Position numbers and translations under genes: made by a program
Shown here: positions 1-7,525 of the stretch, piece after piece
Position numbering within the stretch: position 1 is the stretch's first letter
Layout: the number at the start of each line of letters is the position of its first letter
Assembly: GCA_947499955.1 (NCBI GenBank)
Contig: CANMQI010000004.1
Location: 343,318-407,317, forward strand
Direction of reading: 5' to 3'
DNA from: an uncultured Granulosicoccus sp.
GTDB lineage: Bacteria; Pseudomonadota; Gammaproteobacteria; Granulosicoccales; Granulosicoccaceae
Length of the DNA stretch: 64,000 nucleotides
The notes under the pieces: generated by a model
Database searches by the model: none
What the model was told of the DNA's origin: nothing
What the model saw: only the letters and a program-made list of their open reading frames with translations

Positions 1-107
1 CCGTTGTCGACGGTTGCGATGGTAATCGTGTCGGCCATTGCAGCTGAAAAGATCGTGCTGAGAGCAAGACACGCGATCGGCATTGACGTGATACGTGTGG
101 TTTTCAT
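1..107 (-). CDS. Sugar ABC transporter substrate-binding protein, N-terminus only
   Basis: Only the first 35 codons lie inside the window; the gene runs off the left edge. The ATG at 107-105 follows a GGAGG by 7 bases. The peptide starts MKTTRITSMPIACLAL, continues through a hydrophobic stretch to an SAAMA-D signal peptidase site, and the mature part begins DTITIATVDNG. That opening resembles family 1 solute-binding proteins of sugar and polyol ABC importers (known family feature). It is transcribed away from the mannoside locus at 1343. The substrate cannot be judged from so short a piece. Confidence 0.6.
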   Translation of the reverse strand, partial: MKTTRITSMPIACLALSTIFSAAMADTITIATVDN

Positions 108-508
108 CCTGGATCCTCCGGGAGATGTGAAAGCACTTCGATCGTTACGAGAGGCAATGAGAGCGCTTGGCCGGCAGCAAGACAGGCCTACCCGACAGGT
201 CTCCGCCTGCGGAATCGGGTGAAAATCGTTGTGCTCCTGGTAAGTCGTGCAAATAGCTGACTACTATTCACAGAAACTGTTATCGCCGGGCACAACTCCA
301 ACATACGCTTGTCAAAACAACCAAACCAGTACATAACTGCTCGATATCAGTACAACCATGCAGGTTGCCATTTTGCATTGATACTGGATCATGAGTTTGA
401 TGGCGATACACCGCCGGCATCGCATGTGCGGCTTGTCTGCATATCGGGAGTCACAGTGTCTTATACCAATGCAGTGTCAGTTGCATGCTTGCTCAGCGTC
501 TGTCTGGA
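108..508. other. Intergenic region, no gene seen
   Basis: This stretch lies between the start of the leftward binding-protein gene and the end of the photolyase relic. It should carry the leftward promoter. A TTGACA-like hexamer reads on the minus strand at 315-310, but the hexamer 17 bases further on is poor, so I do not call a promoter. The rightward open frame at 309-566 has no recognisable family features and starts without a ribosome site. Confidence 0.5.
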
Positions 509-1155
509 CTACTCTGGCAAGTTGCTGAAGTCCGTGGGGGCGTCCAGCATTCTGGCGGCAAGATGAAAGAACTCTCGCCATACGAGTAATTCATCGAGAA
601 ATTTCCAACCATCACGTGACGCCTCCATCTGCGACGTGACTGCGACTATATCCTGTGGGCCGAGCACACCAAAATGCAGGTATGGAGAGAGCCACGTCGT
701 GCCTTTCAAGGCAGGATTGTTACGGCATGATGCTTAGTCGGGAATGACCTTGCTGGCGGCCCAGTACAATTGCCGAAACGCTGCCTGGCGTGTTCCGGTA
801 CACAGCCAGGCAGGGAGTGATCGATATCGCAAGCCTGAATCAATATGGACGCCTGTTTTAGCCAACGGCGCCCGAGATCATCATGTGATGATGCCAGCTC
901 ATCATCAAATGGTTTCACTGTTGATTCAAGATCGATGTGTTCATCACGCAACTCATCGCTCCACTCAGCTCGCAACTCACTGACCCTCGCGCGAAACAAA
1001 CAGGTGGTTGGGCAATCGCAACCGATAGCCTGCTCCGGAACCAGACGGGCGGCATCGACAGCAATGACGGCACTATCCAGACGCTCGGCGACGCTTGCCG
1101 CTTTCCAGGGATACGTCAGTTGACGTTCTACCGTGTTCCGGAACGCGGTGCTCAC
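509..1155 (-). pseudogene. Broken deoxyribodipyrimidine photolyase-like gene
   Basis: Two minus-strand frames together resemble the FAD-binding part of a photolyase. The upstream frame (1155-706) contains YPWKAASVAERLDSAV, DAARLVPEQ and CDIDHSLPG. The downstream frame reads RNNPALKGTTWLSPYLHFG, then VLGPQDIVAV and KFLDELLVWREFF, the classic LSPYLHFG and DELL.WRE blocks of the family. The frame changes somewhere around 735-780. A TAG at 511-509 then ends the protein just after NLPE, well before the usual C-terminus, and the N-terminal part is also missing. Seen: conserved blocks in two frames with a premature stop. Inference: a dead remnant without repair activity. Confidence 0.75.
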
Positions 1156-1233
1156 GGTCTCTCGAGGCTCACGTGAGTGATAGCGCGATCATGACGTGGC
1201 GCAGGCCACATCGTTCACTTCTGCAATGACAAA

Positions 1234-1249
1234 GGTGTAACGATACACC
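1234..1249. promoter_or_regulatory. Candidate LacI-family operator O1
   Basis: GGTGTAACGATACACC is a 16-base palindrome with a central CG and one mismatched pair, the usual form of LacI/GalR-family operators. It sits inside a longer near-perfect inverted repeat (1228-1256, GACAAAG arms). It lies 54 bases, centre to centre, upstream of O2 and ahead of the binding-protein gene at 1343. The likely binder, by inference, is the LacI regulator at 9976-11013. A terminator hairpin is the alternative reading, but no T-run follows. Confidence 0.5.
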
Positions 1250-1287
1250 CTTTGTCGAAAATAGCCCTTGCATCGGGGCTCATGTTT

Positions 1288-1303
1288 GGTTTAACGTTAA
1301 GCC
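1288..1303. promoter_or_regulatory. Candidate LacI-family operator O2 with overlapping promoter
   Basis: GGTTTAACGTTAAGCC is palindromic with one mismatched pair around a central CG; its core TTAACGTTAA is perfect. It lies 40 bases before the binding-protein start codon. A weak promoter may overlap it: TTGCAT at 1268-1273, 17 bases, then TTAACG at 1291-1296, so bound repressor would cover the -10 element. The shared TAACG core with O1 suggests the same protein binds both (inference). Confidence 0.55.
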
Positions 1304-1342
1304 CATAAGAATATCAACACCACCATGTATGAGGAATAAGGG

Positions 1343-2596
1343 ATGAAAACAAGCGTGATTGCGTGGAAAGCGCTGCCGGTTGCCAGCTTGCTGGCGGCAG
1401 GTGTATCGATAAGCTCAGCTGGCGACATCGGAGGAGAGATCACCTTCTACACTCACTTCAGCCAATTCGTGGACAATGGCGACTGGGAACGCTGGGCCGG
1501 CGAATTTGAAGACAGATATCCGGGTACTGACGTGGAGGTTCTTCATGTCGGCAACTACCGCAAGGAGATGCCGACTCGCATTGCCTCGGGGGACTATGGG
1601 GACGTATTGAACGTGCTCGATAATCTGCCACCGTCCGACTACGCAGAATTCTACTTGCCACTCAATGACATGAGTCTGGCTGACACACATACCTTCGTTG
1701 ACCGGTATACGGTGGATGGCAATATCTACGGATATGTCTACGGCGCGAACGCCGAGGCCATTGTCTACAACAAGGCTGCCTTCGAACGCGCGGGCATTGA
1801 ATCCGTGCCGACCACGCGTAGTGAACTGTTTGCTGCCTGTGACAGATTGAAGAGCGAAGATATCGTTCCGTTCCAGATCAACATGGGGGCGGGTTGGCCA
1901 ATGCAGCAATGGGACAAGGCAGCCCTGCTCTTTGCCGATGACGGTAGCTACTATGACAAGGCACTCATGGATTCCGCACCCTACGCAGAAGGAAAGCCCT
2001 ACGGCGAATCCATGCGTTTCGTACGTGAGCTGTTTGAAGCCGGTTGTACGGAACGCGATTACACTGCCAATAACTGGGATGAAAGCAAGATGCTGCTCGG
2101 GGCCGGTGAAGCTGCCATGTGGTTTCTGGCCAATTGGTCCATTCCGCAGACCATTGTGGCTGGCGAGTCTCTTGGAGTGGACAACGTCAGTGAGGACCTT
2201 GGCATGTTTCCACTACCAGTTAACGACAGTGGCAATCCTGCCGTACTGCTGTGGCCGGATTGGGCGCTTGGTGTGTCTGCCAAATCCGACAATCCGGAAA
2301 CGGCGAAAGCCTGGATCCAGTTTCTGCTGACCGAAACCGATGTGGCCAATGCCTCAGGGTTCATTCCCGGTGATCCACGCATTGCGCCAGAGATGCCACA
2401 GCTGGTGGAGCTGTTCGCCGGCGAGCCACGCATCATCGAGGCCAGCACGCCCTCCTCCGAATTCAAGCAGGCAATGGCCGATGCTCGGCTCGATTTCATG
2501 ACCGGCACGTATATCCGTGACCTTGTCCTGGCCGACGATTTCGACAGCGCAATCGACGACATCAACACACGCTGGTCTCGCGCTCTACCCCAGTGA
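1343..2596 (+). CDS. Extracellular carbohydrate-binding protein of ABC importer (family 1)
   Basis: This 417-residue protein has a Sec signal peptide (hydrophobic to about residue 25, cleavage near SSA-GD). The mature part begins GEITFYTHFSQF, the first strand of maltose-type family 1 binding proteins, and includes the usual VYNKAAFERAGI segment near residue 150 and a GFIPGDPRI segment near 350. It should deliver an oligosaccharide to the permeases encoded at 2705-4467. It is the first gene of the locus and is followed by a strong terminator, which fits its being made in excess over the membrane parts. The substrate is inferred from the sulfatase and mannosidase downstream to be a sulfated or beta-linked mannoside. 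Confidence 0.88.
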   Translation: MKTSVIAWKALPVASLLAAGVSISSAGDIGGEITFYTHFSQFVDNGDWERWAGEFEDRYPGTDVEVLHVGNYRKEMPTRIASGDYGDVLNVLDNLPPSDYAEFYLPLNDMSLADTHTFVDRYTVDGNIYGYVYGANAEAIVYNKAAFERAGIESVPTTRSELFAACDRLKSEDIVPFQINMGAGWPMQQWDKAALLFADDGSYYDKALMDSAPYAEGKPYGESMRFVRELFEAGCTERDYTANNWDESKMLLGAGEAAMWFLANWSIPQTIVAGESLGVDNVSEDLGMFPLPVNDSGNPAVLLWPDWALGVSAKSDNPETAKAWIQFLLTETDVANASGFIPGDPRIAPEMPQLVELFAGEPRIIEASTPSSEFKQAMADARLDFMTGTYIRDLVLADDFDSAIDDINTRWSRALPQ

Positions 2597-2603
2597 GCCG
2601 CCT

Positions 2604-2640
2604 GCCGGTTCGTCTGGTCTTTCCAGACGGACCGGCTTTT
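2604..2640 (+). terminator. Intrinsic terminator or attenuator after the binding-protein gene
   Basis: A 14-base-pair stem (2604-2617 with 2623-2636, one G-U pair) closes a TCTTT loop and is followed by TTTT. It lies 8 bases after the binding-protein stop codon and before the permease genes. Partial read-through would give high binding protein and lower transporter expression. Confidence 0.85.
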
Positions 2641-2704
2641 CACCATCCCGATGCAATCGGCCTCTGTCGCTTGAGGCGCATGTCTGCGCCAAAGGAGTTT
2701 GCTC

Positions 2705-3586
2705 ATGCTTGCGTTGAACGCTCATATGCAGCGCCGTCTGGTGATCGTGTCTTTTCTGATCGCCCCGCTTAGCCTGCTGATCCTGTTCTCTATCTGGCCT
2801 GCGATTCAACTTGTCTGGTTCTCGCTGACCGACTGGAATGGCCTGTCGGCCAACAAGAATTTTGTCGGGCTGCAAAATTACCACACCATTCTGATCGAAG
2901 ATCAGGCCCTGCTGAAACCCTTGATCAACTCGGCTTACTATTTTGCCGGGTCGGTGCTGCAGTTGTCATTGGCGACGTATTTCGCCGTCATCCTGAACCG
3001 CAAGATGCCGGGTTCGAATCTGTTCCGGATGTTGTTGTTCATGCCGTTTGTGCTCAACGCCGTCGCCGTGTCCATCGTGTTCCGGGACTTCCTGCAGATC
3101 GACGGTGGGCTCGATGCTCTGATGCACCTTGTCGGCCTGGGCGTTTATACGCGCGAGTGGGTGCAAGACCCCGAGATTGTCAAATGGTCACTCGTATTCG
3201 CTTCTATCTGGCGCTACCTGGGGTTTCAATTGTTGATCACCTATGGCGCCCTGCAGGCGGTGCCAACCGATCAGTATGAGGCAGCGCGTATAGAAGGCGC
3301 TACCGAATTCCAGCAGTTTCTCTACATCACCCTGCCGACCATCGCGCCGATTCTCGGGTTGCAATTGATACTGGCAACTGTCGGCTCGCTCGAAGTCTTT
3401 GAAGTGCCTTTCCTGATTACCGGCGGTGCGAATGATACGAAGACCTTCATCATGGCGACGCTGGAAGAGGCTTTCGAATTCAGGCGCGTCGGACTGGCTG
3501 CTGCCATGGCGGTCATTCTTCTGGTGTTTGTCATGATGGTGATGATCGTCCAACGCACTCTCTTCAGCAAAGGAGAACGCGCATGA
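2705..3586 (+). CDS. Sugar ABC transporter permease (MalF/UgpA type)
   Basis: This integral membrane subunit has about six hydrophobic segments. The cytoplasmic EAA loop reads YEAARIEGATEFQQFLYITLP near residue 210, the contact site for the ATPase. I chose the ATG at 2705 over the in-frame TTG at 2699 because AAAGGAG (2691-2697) sits 7 bases upstream of it. The protein is about 293 residues, normal for the family. It pairs with the next permease, whose start overlaps its stop by four bases, and with the ATPase at 5064. Confidence 0.9.
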   Translation: MLALNAHMQRRLVIVSFLIAPLSLLILFSIWPAIQLVWFSLTDWNGLSANKNFVGLQNYHTILIEDQALLKPLINSAYYFAGSVLQLSLATYFAVILNRKMPGSNLFRMLLFMPFVLNAVAVSIVFRDFLQIDGGLDALMHLVGLGVYTREWVQDPEIVKWSLVFASIWRYLGFQLLITYGALQAVPTDQYEAARIEGATEFQQFLYITLPTIAPILGLQLILATVGSLEVFEVPFLITGGANDTKTFIMATLEEAFEFRRVGLAAAMAVILLVFVMMVMIVQRTLFSKGERA

Positions 3587-4467
3587 GCGCAATCATCGAC
3601 AAGCCGCTTGTTCGCACAAGAGTACGACGCATTGCCCCTGGCAAGCTCATCTGGACCTGCTTCCACTACGCCATGCTGATTCTTGCCTCGGTGCTGGTGG
3701 TCGCCCCCCTGGTGATCGCCTTTCTGACATCGTTCAAGACGCCTCTGGAGATGATGCGTGGAGAGAAGACCGATCTGCCCAATGACTTCAGCCATTTCCA
3801 GAATTACCTGGAATTCATCGAACGGCAGCCGGTCGGCGTTGCATTCTGGAACACGATCTTCGTCACGCTGGTCTCGCTCATCATCGTCACGCTGATCGGC
3901 ACCATGGCAGCGTATGTGATCAACCGCTTTCGTTTTCGGGGGCGAAGATTGATTCTACTGGCCTATGTCATCGTGATGGCGGTACCAGCGATCACCACAC
4001 AGGTATCCCTTTACCAGGTGATTCTGGGTCTGGGGCTGGTCAATTCCAAATGGGCGCTCATCGTGCTCTACTCGGGCGCCGATATCGTCTCTCTGTACAT
4101 CTTCATCACCTTCCTCAGCGCCATCAGCCAGGAGATCGATGAGAGTGCACGAATCGAGGGCGCCAGTTATTTCCAGATCTACTGGAAGGTGATTCTGCCT
4201 CTGATGACACCCGCGATCTCGACGGTGGTTATCCTGCGCACGATTCATATCTACAACGATTTCATTCTGCCGTATCTCTATACGCCACGCGTCGAGCAAT
4301 CAACGGTGTCGATGCTGCTCTTCAAGGCGTCGGACATGATGTCCTCGGCAACTGAAGCCATCCTGATGGCGGGAATCGTCATTGTCATCACGCCGACGCT
4401 GGTGGTTTTTCTTGTGCTGCAGCGTCAGATCGTCTCCGGCATGATGCGCGGCGCGGTGAAGGGCTGA
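3583..4467 (+). CDS. Sugar ABC transporter permease (MalG/UgpE type)
   Basis: This is the second membrane subunit of the importer, 294 residues. A first transmembrane helix around residues 25-45 is followed by a periplasmic region and five more helices. The EAA motif is ESARIEGASYFQIYWKVILP near residue 185. The start codon overlaps the previous stop (ATGA), so translation is probably coupled. The pair of permeases plus a single ATPase is the CUT1 arrangement typical for di- and oligosaccharides. Confidence 0.9.
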   Translation: MSAIIDKPLVRTRVRRIAPGKLIWTCFHYAMLILASVLVVAPLVIAFLTSFKTPLEMMRGEKTDLPNDFSHFQNYLEFIERQPVGVAFWNTIFVTLVSLIIVTLIGTMAAYVINRFRFRGRRLILLAYVIVMAVPAITTQVSLYQVILGLGLVNSKWALIVLYSGADIVSLYIFITFLSAISQEIDESARIEGASYFQIYWKVILPLMTPAISTVVILRTIHIYNDFILPYLYTPRVEQSTVSMLLFKASDMMSSATEAILMAGIVIVITPTLVVFLVLQRQIVSGMMRGAVKG

Positions 4468-4470
4468 GTC

Positions 4471-5067
4471 ATGATGGCACCTCTTGTCTTTACTCTGACC
4501 ACCCGCATCTGGCAGCTTGCCGCGATCAATCTGACCGCCTTGGGACTGATCGTGTTGGGTCTGGGCATCTTCGGTCTTGCCCCGGCCTGTGCGGCAACAT
4601 TCTGGGGCGTGGCACGGTTGAACGAACTGAGCGCAGGGCAACTGTCGAAGGGCATGTGGCGTGAATATCGTGCCGAGTTCATGACAGCCAATGTGGTTGT
4701 TCTGCCAATGCTACTGGTCTGCGTGGCGTGCCTTGCAATGGCGTTGTTACTGCCAATGTTGGCACTGCTTGTATTGCTACCCCTGGCCTGGTTTGCCGCT
4801 GCCTACGCCCTGTCGTGCCTCTTCGCCATCTCATGCCTGCGTGGCAGTATCACCGATGCGTTGAGCAATGCATACACGGCATTCTGGCAGGCGCCATTGC
4901 GTCTCCTCGCTCTGGTAGTGGTTTTACCCGCAGTCGGTCTGCTTGCTGGCAAGTCGCCACTGCTGTTTGTCTACTTCGGCCTGTCGGCCCCTGCTTTTTT
5001 CACTTGTCACCTGCTCTCTGGCGCGCTTGCGTCGGCGATGCCCTGCAAACGGGAGATCCTGCAATGA
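4471..5067 (+). CDS. DUF624 (YesL-like) membrane protein
   Basis: The 198-residue protein is very hydrophobic, with about five membrane spans. The N-terminal half resembles the YesL/DUF624 family: a helix ending IFGLAPACAATFWGVAR, then a charged loop with KGMWREYRAEF. It has no signal peptide or catalytic motif. DUF624 genes are often found inside CUT1 sugar transporter operons, and here it sits between the second permease and the ATPase, overlapping the latter's start by four bases. A role in assembling or tuning the transporter is plausible, but none is established to my knowledge. Confidence 0.7.
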   Translation: MMAPLVFTLTTRIWQLAAINLTALGLIVLGLGIFGLAPACAATFWGVARLNELSAGQLSKGMWREYRAEFMTANVVVLPMLLVCVACLAMALLLPMLALLVLLPLAWFAAAYALSCLFAISCLRGSITDALSNAYTAFWQAPLRLLALVVVLPAVGLLAGKSPLLFVYFGLSAPAFFTCHLLSGALASAMPCKREILQ

Positions 5068-6149
5068 ATGGTTTGAGCCTGCACAATGTCGGCAAATCCT
5101 TCGGTGCCGTGCGTGTATTGAAAGATATCGATCTGAGTATCGAAAAAGGCGAGTTTCTAGTTCTACTGGGCGAATCCGGTTGCGGAAAGTCTACGCTGCT
5201 ACGGTTGATATCAGGACTGGAGCTGAACCATGAGGGCGATATCGAGATAGATGGCCGTTCGGTCACCGATCTCGATCCCAAGGATCGCAATATTGCCATG
5301 GTGTTTCAGTCGTACGCCCTTTATCCGCATATGTCGGTGTACGACAACATTGCCTTCGGCATGAAGATTCGAAAATCACCGCGTTCGACCATCCAGTCGG
5401 AGGTGGATCGCGTTGCCCAGGTGCTCAAACTGCAGGATTATCTGGATCGCAAACCGGGACAGCTTTCCGGTGGCCAGCGCCAGCGAGTGGCCATAGGCCG
5501 CGCCATGGTGCGGCATCCCGATCTGTTCCTCTTTGATGAGCCCTTGTCGAACCTTGATGCGAAGCTGCGGGGAGAGATGCGCTCGGAGATCAAGCGTATA
5601 CACAAGGCGCTGGGGGCAACCATCGCCTACGTCACGCACGACCAGATAGAGGCGATGACACTGGCGGACAAGATCGTCCTGCTGAACCGAGGACAGATCG
5701 AGCAACTGGGTTCGCCTGACGCTCTCTATACCCAGCCTGACACGCTGTTTGCAGCGCGGTTCATCGGCACACCGGAAATCAATGCAATCGATGTGTCCGT
5801 GTCTCCAGTCGCAGGAGGCTATGCCGCAAGCATCGGACAGACGGTGCTACCACTGCCTGACACTGCGGCGCGCCGTCCCATCGCCAGTGAACACCAGGCG
5901 ATTCTGGGTGTGCGGCCCGAGTTCATCTCGATCGGTGAGAGCGAAGCAGGCATCGTGACCCGAGGACATACCATCGAGATGTGTGAACCGATGGGGTCGG
6001 AAACCTCAGTCGAGTTGTCTTTTGAAAATCAACGTCTGCGCCTGCGTGTGCCAGGCCTGCATCACCTTGAACCGGGCAGTACGCAGGCCATCACCTGGGA
6101 CTTCTCCAATGCCCACCTGTTTGATGCCAACACCGGAGTGCATCTGTAA
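5064..6149 (+). CDS. Sugar ABC transporter ATP-binding protein (MalK/UgpC type)
   Basis: This 361-residue ATPase powers the importer. It shows Walker A GESGCGKST, a Q-loop in MVFQSYALYPHMSV, signature LSGGQRQRVAIGRA, Walker B LFLFDEPLSNLDAKLRG and the H-loop AYVTHDQ. The C-terminal 120 residues form the TOBE/regulatory domain of MalK-type proteins (GVRPEFISI). The start ATG overlaps the DUF624 stop. A longer upstream reading in the same frame is rejected because the family begins at this MNGLSLHNVGKSFG. MalK-type ATPases can serve several permease pairs, so it may also support other importers. Confidence 0.93.
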   Translation: MNGLSLHNVGKSFGAVRVLKDIDLSIEKGEFLVLLGESGCGKSTLLRLISGLELNHEGDIEIDGRSVTDLDPKDRNIAMVFQSYALYPHMSVYDNIAFGMKIRKSPRSTIQSEVDRVAQVLKLQDYLDRKPGQLSGGQRQRVAIGRAMVRHPDLFLFDEPLSNLDAKLRGEMRSEIKRIHKALGATIAYVTHDQIEAMTLADKIVLLNRGQIEQLGSPDALYTQPDTLFAARFIGTPEINAIDVSVSPVAGGYAASIGQTVLPLPDTAARRPIASEHQAILGVRPEFISIGESEAGIVTRGHTIEMCEPMGSETSVELSFENQRLRLRVPGLHHLEPGSTQAITWDFSNAHLFDANTGVHL

Positions 6150-7525
6150 TGGCAGATCAACCCAATATCATTCTCATCACCGCAGATCAGCTGAGACCCT
6201 ATGAGCTTGGCTGCTATGGTGGTAGGCAGATCGCGACGCCGAACATCGATAGCCTGGCTGCCAGGGGCACGCTCTGGGAAACGGCTATCACCAACTTTCC
6301 CGTCTGCATGCCTGCACGGTCTGTGATGATGTCGGGTCAGATGAATCGGACGGCTACCGGAGGCAGGACGAACATTTCCTACGGAGGGCGCCCCGGTGAT
6401 TTCACCATGCCGGAATATCCCTATCCGGGCCGACCCCATTTGAAGGACCCGACCCTTCCGGAACTACTGCGCGGTGCGGGCTATCACACGGCGGCCATGG
6501 GGAAATGGCACATTCACTCGTGGCCGGATGACATCGGGTTCGACCACTATCTGATTCCTCGCGTTCATCATGCGCATAGCGCACAGACCTACACCCGTGA
6601 CGGTAGCCCGGAGTTCTGTGCGCCGGGTTACAGCGTCGATTTCGAAGCCAGTGAGGCCGAGCGCTTTCTGACTCGGCAATCCAGCGCGGAGAAACCGTTC
6701 TTTCTCTACTACAATATCTCACCGCCGCACTGCCCGGTGGCAGATATGCCGGATGAGTTTCGCCAGCTCTACGATCCTGCAACACTGACCCTGCGCGAGA
6801 ATACCGATGAGGCGCGTATTGCGGATCGGGATTACTGGTACAAGGTTTATCGCTGGGATTTTCGCTACTATTCGTATCGCCTGCCGCATACCATGGAACT
6901 ACCCGAAGGCTATGACCTGCGGACACTGGCTGCGGAGTATTTCGGCGCAGTGACCTGGATGGACCGAGCGGTGGGACGTCTGCTGAACGCTGTGGCCAGT
7001 GCCGGCCTGAAGGACAACACATTGATCGTCTTCACGGCGGATCATGGTGAGAATCTGGGCAGTCATGGACTCGTTCAGAAAGGCACCGAAAACGACGAGA
7101 GTATCCGCATTCCATTGGTCATGGCCGGTCCGGGTGTTGCCAGGGATCACAAGGTGTGCGACTCGGTTGCCTCGTTGGTTGATCTGGCACCCAGTTTCCT
7201 GGCAGAAGCAGGTCAGGCTACCCCTGCTCACCTGCATGGAGCATCTCTGATGAAGGAGGCCAGGGGCATGGCGGCAGAGGGGCGAACAGCATTTTTCGAA
7301 ACCACGTCGGGCTGCGGACTGCGCAGTCCTGATACTACGGTCTTTGCTCGCTACAGCGCACCGCGTCAACTGTCGGATGAGCCGGCAACGCTGTTCGACA
7401 ATCGAGCGGACCCCTATCAATACGACAATCGTGCCCTGGCACATCCTGATCATCCACTCATGACTGAACTGAACCAGCGCAATGCCACCCTGCCCTGGTC
7501 TGACCTGGAGAACGACCATCTATGA
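6149..7525 (+). CDS. Type I sulfatase (formylglycine-dependent)
   Basis: This 458-residue arylsulfatase-family hydrolase begins [19 protein letters not shown], with the metal-binding Asp13. The formylglycine signature is [12 protein letters not shown] with Cys53, a CxPxR motif that a maturase would convert to formylglycine. A second metal/active-site block, [14 protein letters not shown], lies near residue 295. There is no signal peptide, so it should act in the cytoplasm on imported sulfated sugar. The ATG overlaps the ATPase stop (TAATG) and the gene overlaps the mannosidase start. No maturase gene lies in the window. Known: such sulfatases remove ester sulfate from algal glycans; the exact position cleaved is unknown here. 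Confidence 0.9.
   Translation: MADQPNIILITADQLRPYELGCYGGRQIATPNIDSLAARGTLWETAITNFPVCMPARSVMMSGQMNRTATGGRTNISYGGRPGDFTMPEYPYPGRPHLKDPTLPELLRGAGYHTAAMGKWHIHSWPDDIGFDHYLIPRVHHAHSAQTYTRDGSPEFCAPGYSVDFEASEAERFLTRQSSAEKPFFLYYNISPPHCPVADMPDEFRQLYDPATLTLRENTDEARIADRDYWYKVYRWDFRYYSYRLPHTMELPEGYDLRTLAAEYFGAVTWMDRAVGRLLNAVASAGLKDNTLIVFTADHGENLGSHGLVQKGTENDESIRIPLVMAGPGVARDHKVCDSVASLVDLAPSFLAEAGQATPAHLHGASLMKEARGMAAEGRTAFFETTSGCGLRSPDTTVFARYSAPRQLSDEPATLFDNRADPYQYDNRALAHPDHPLMTELNQRNATLPWSDLENDHL

Noticed and set aside
4728..5063. N-terminal extension of the ATPase reading frame
   Set aside because: It overlaps the DUF624 gene in another frame; the ATPase family starts at 5064, where an overlapping ATGA is found.
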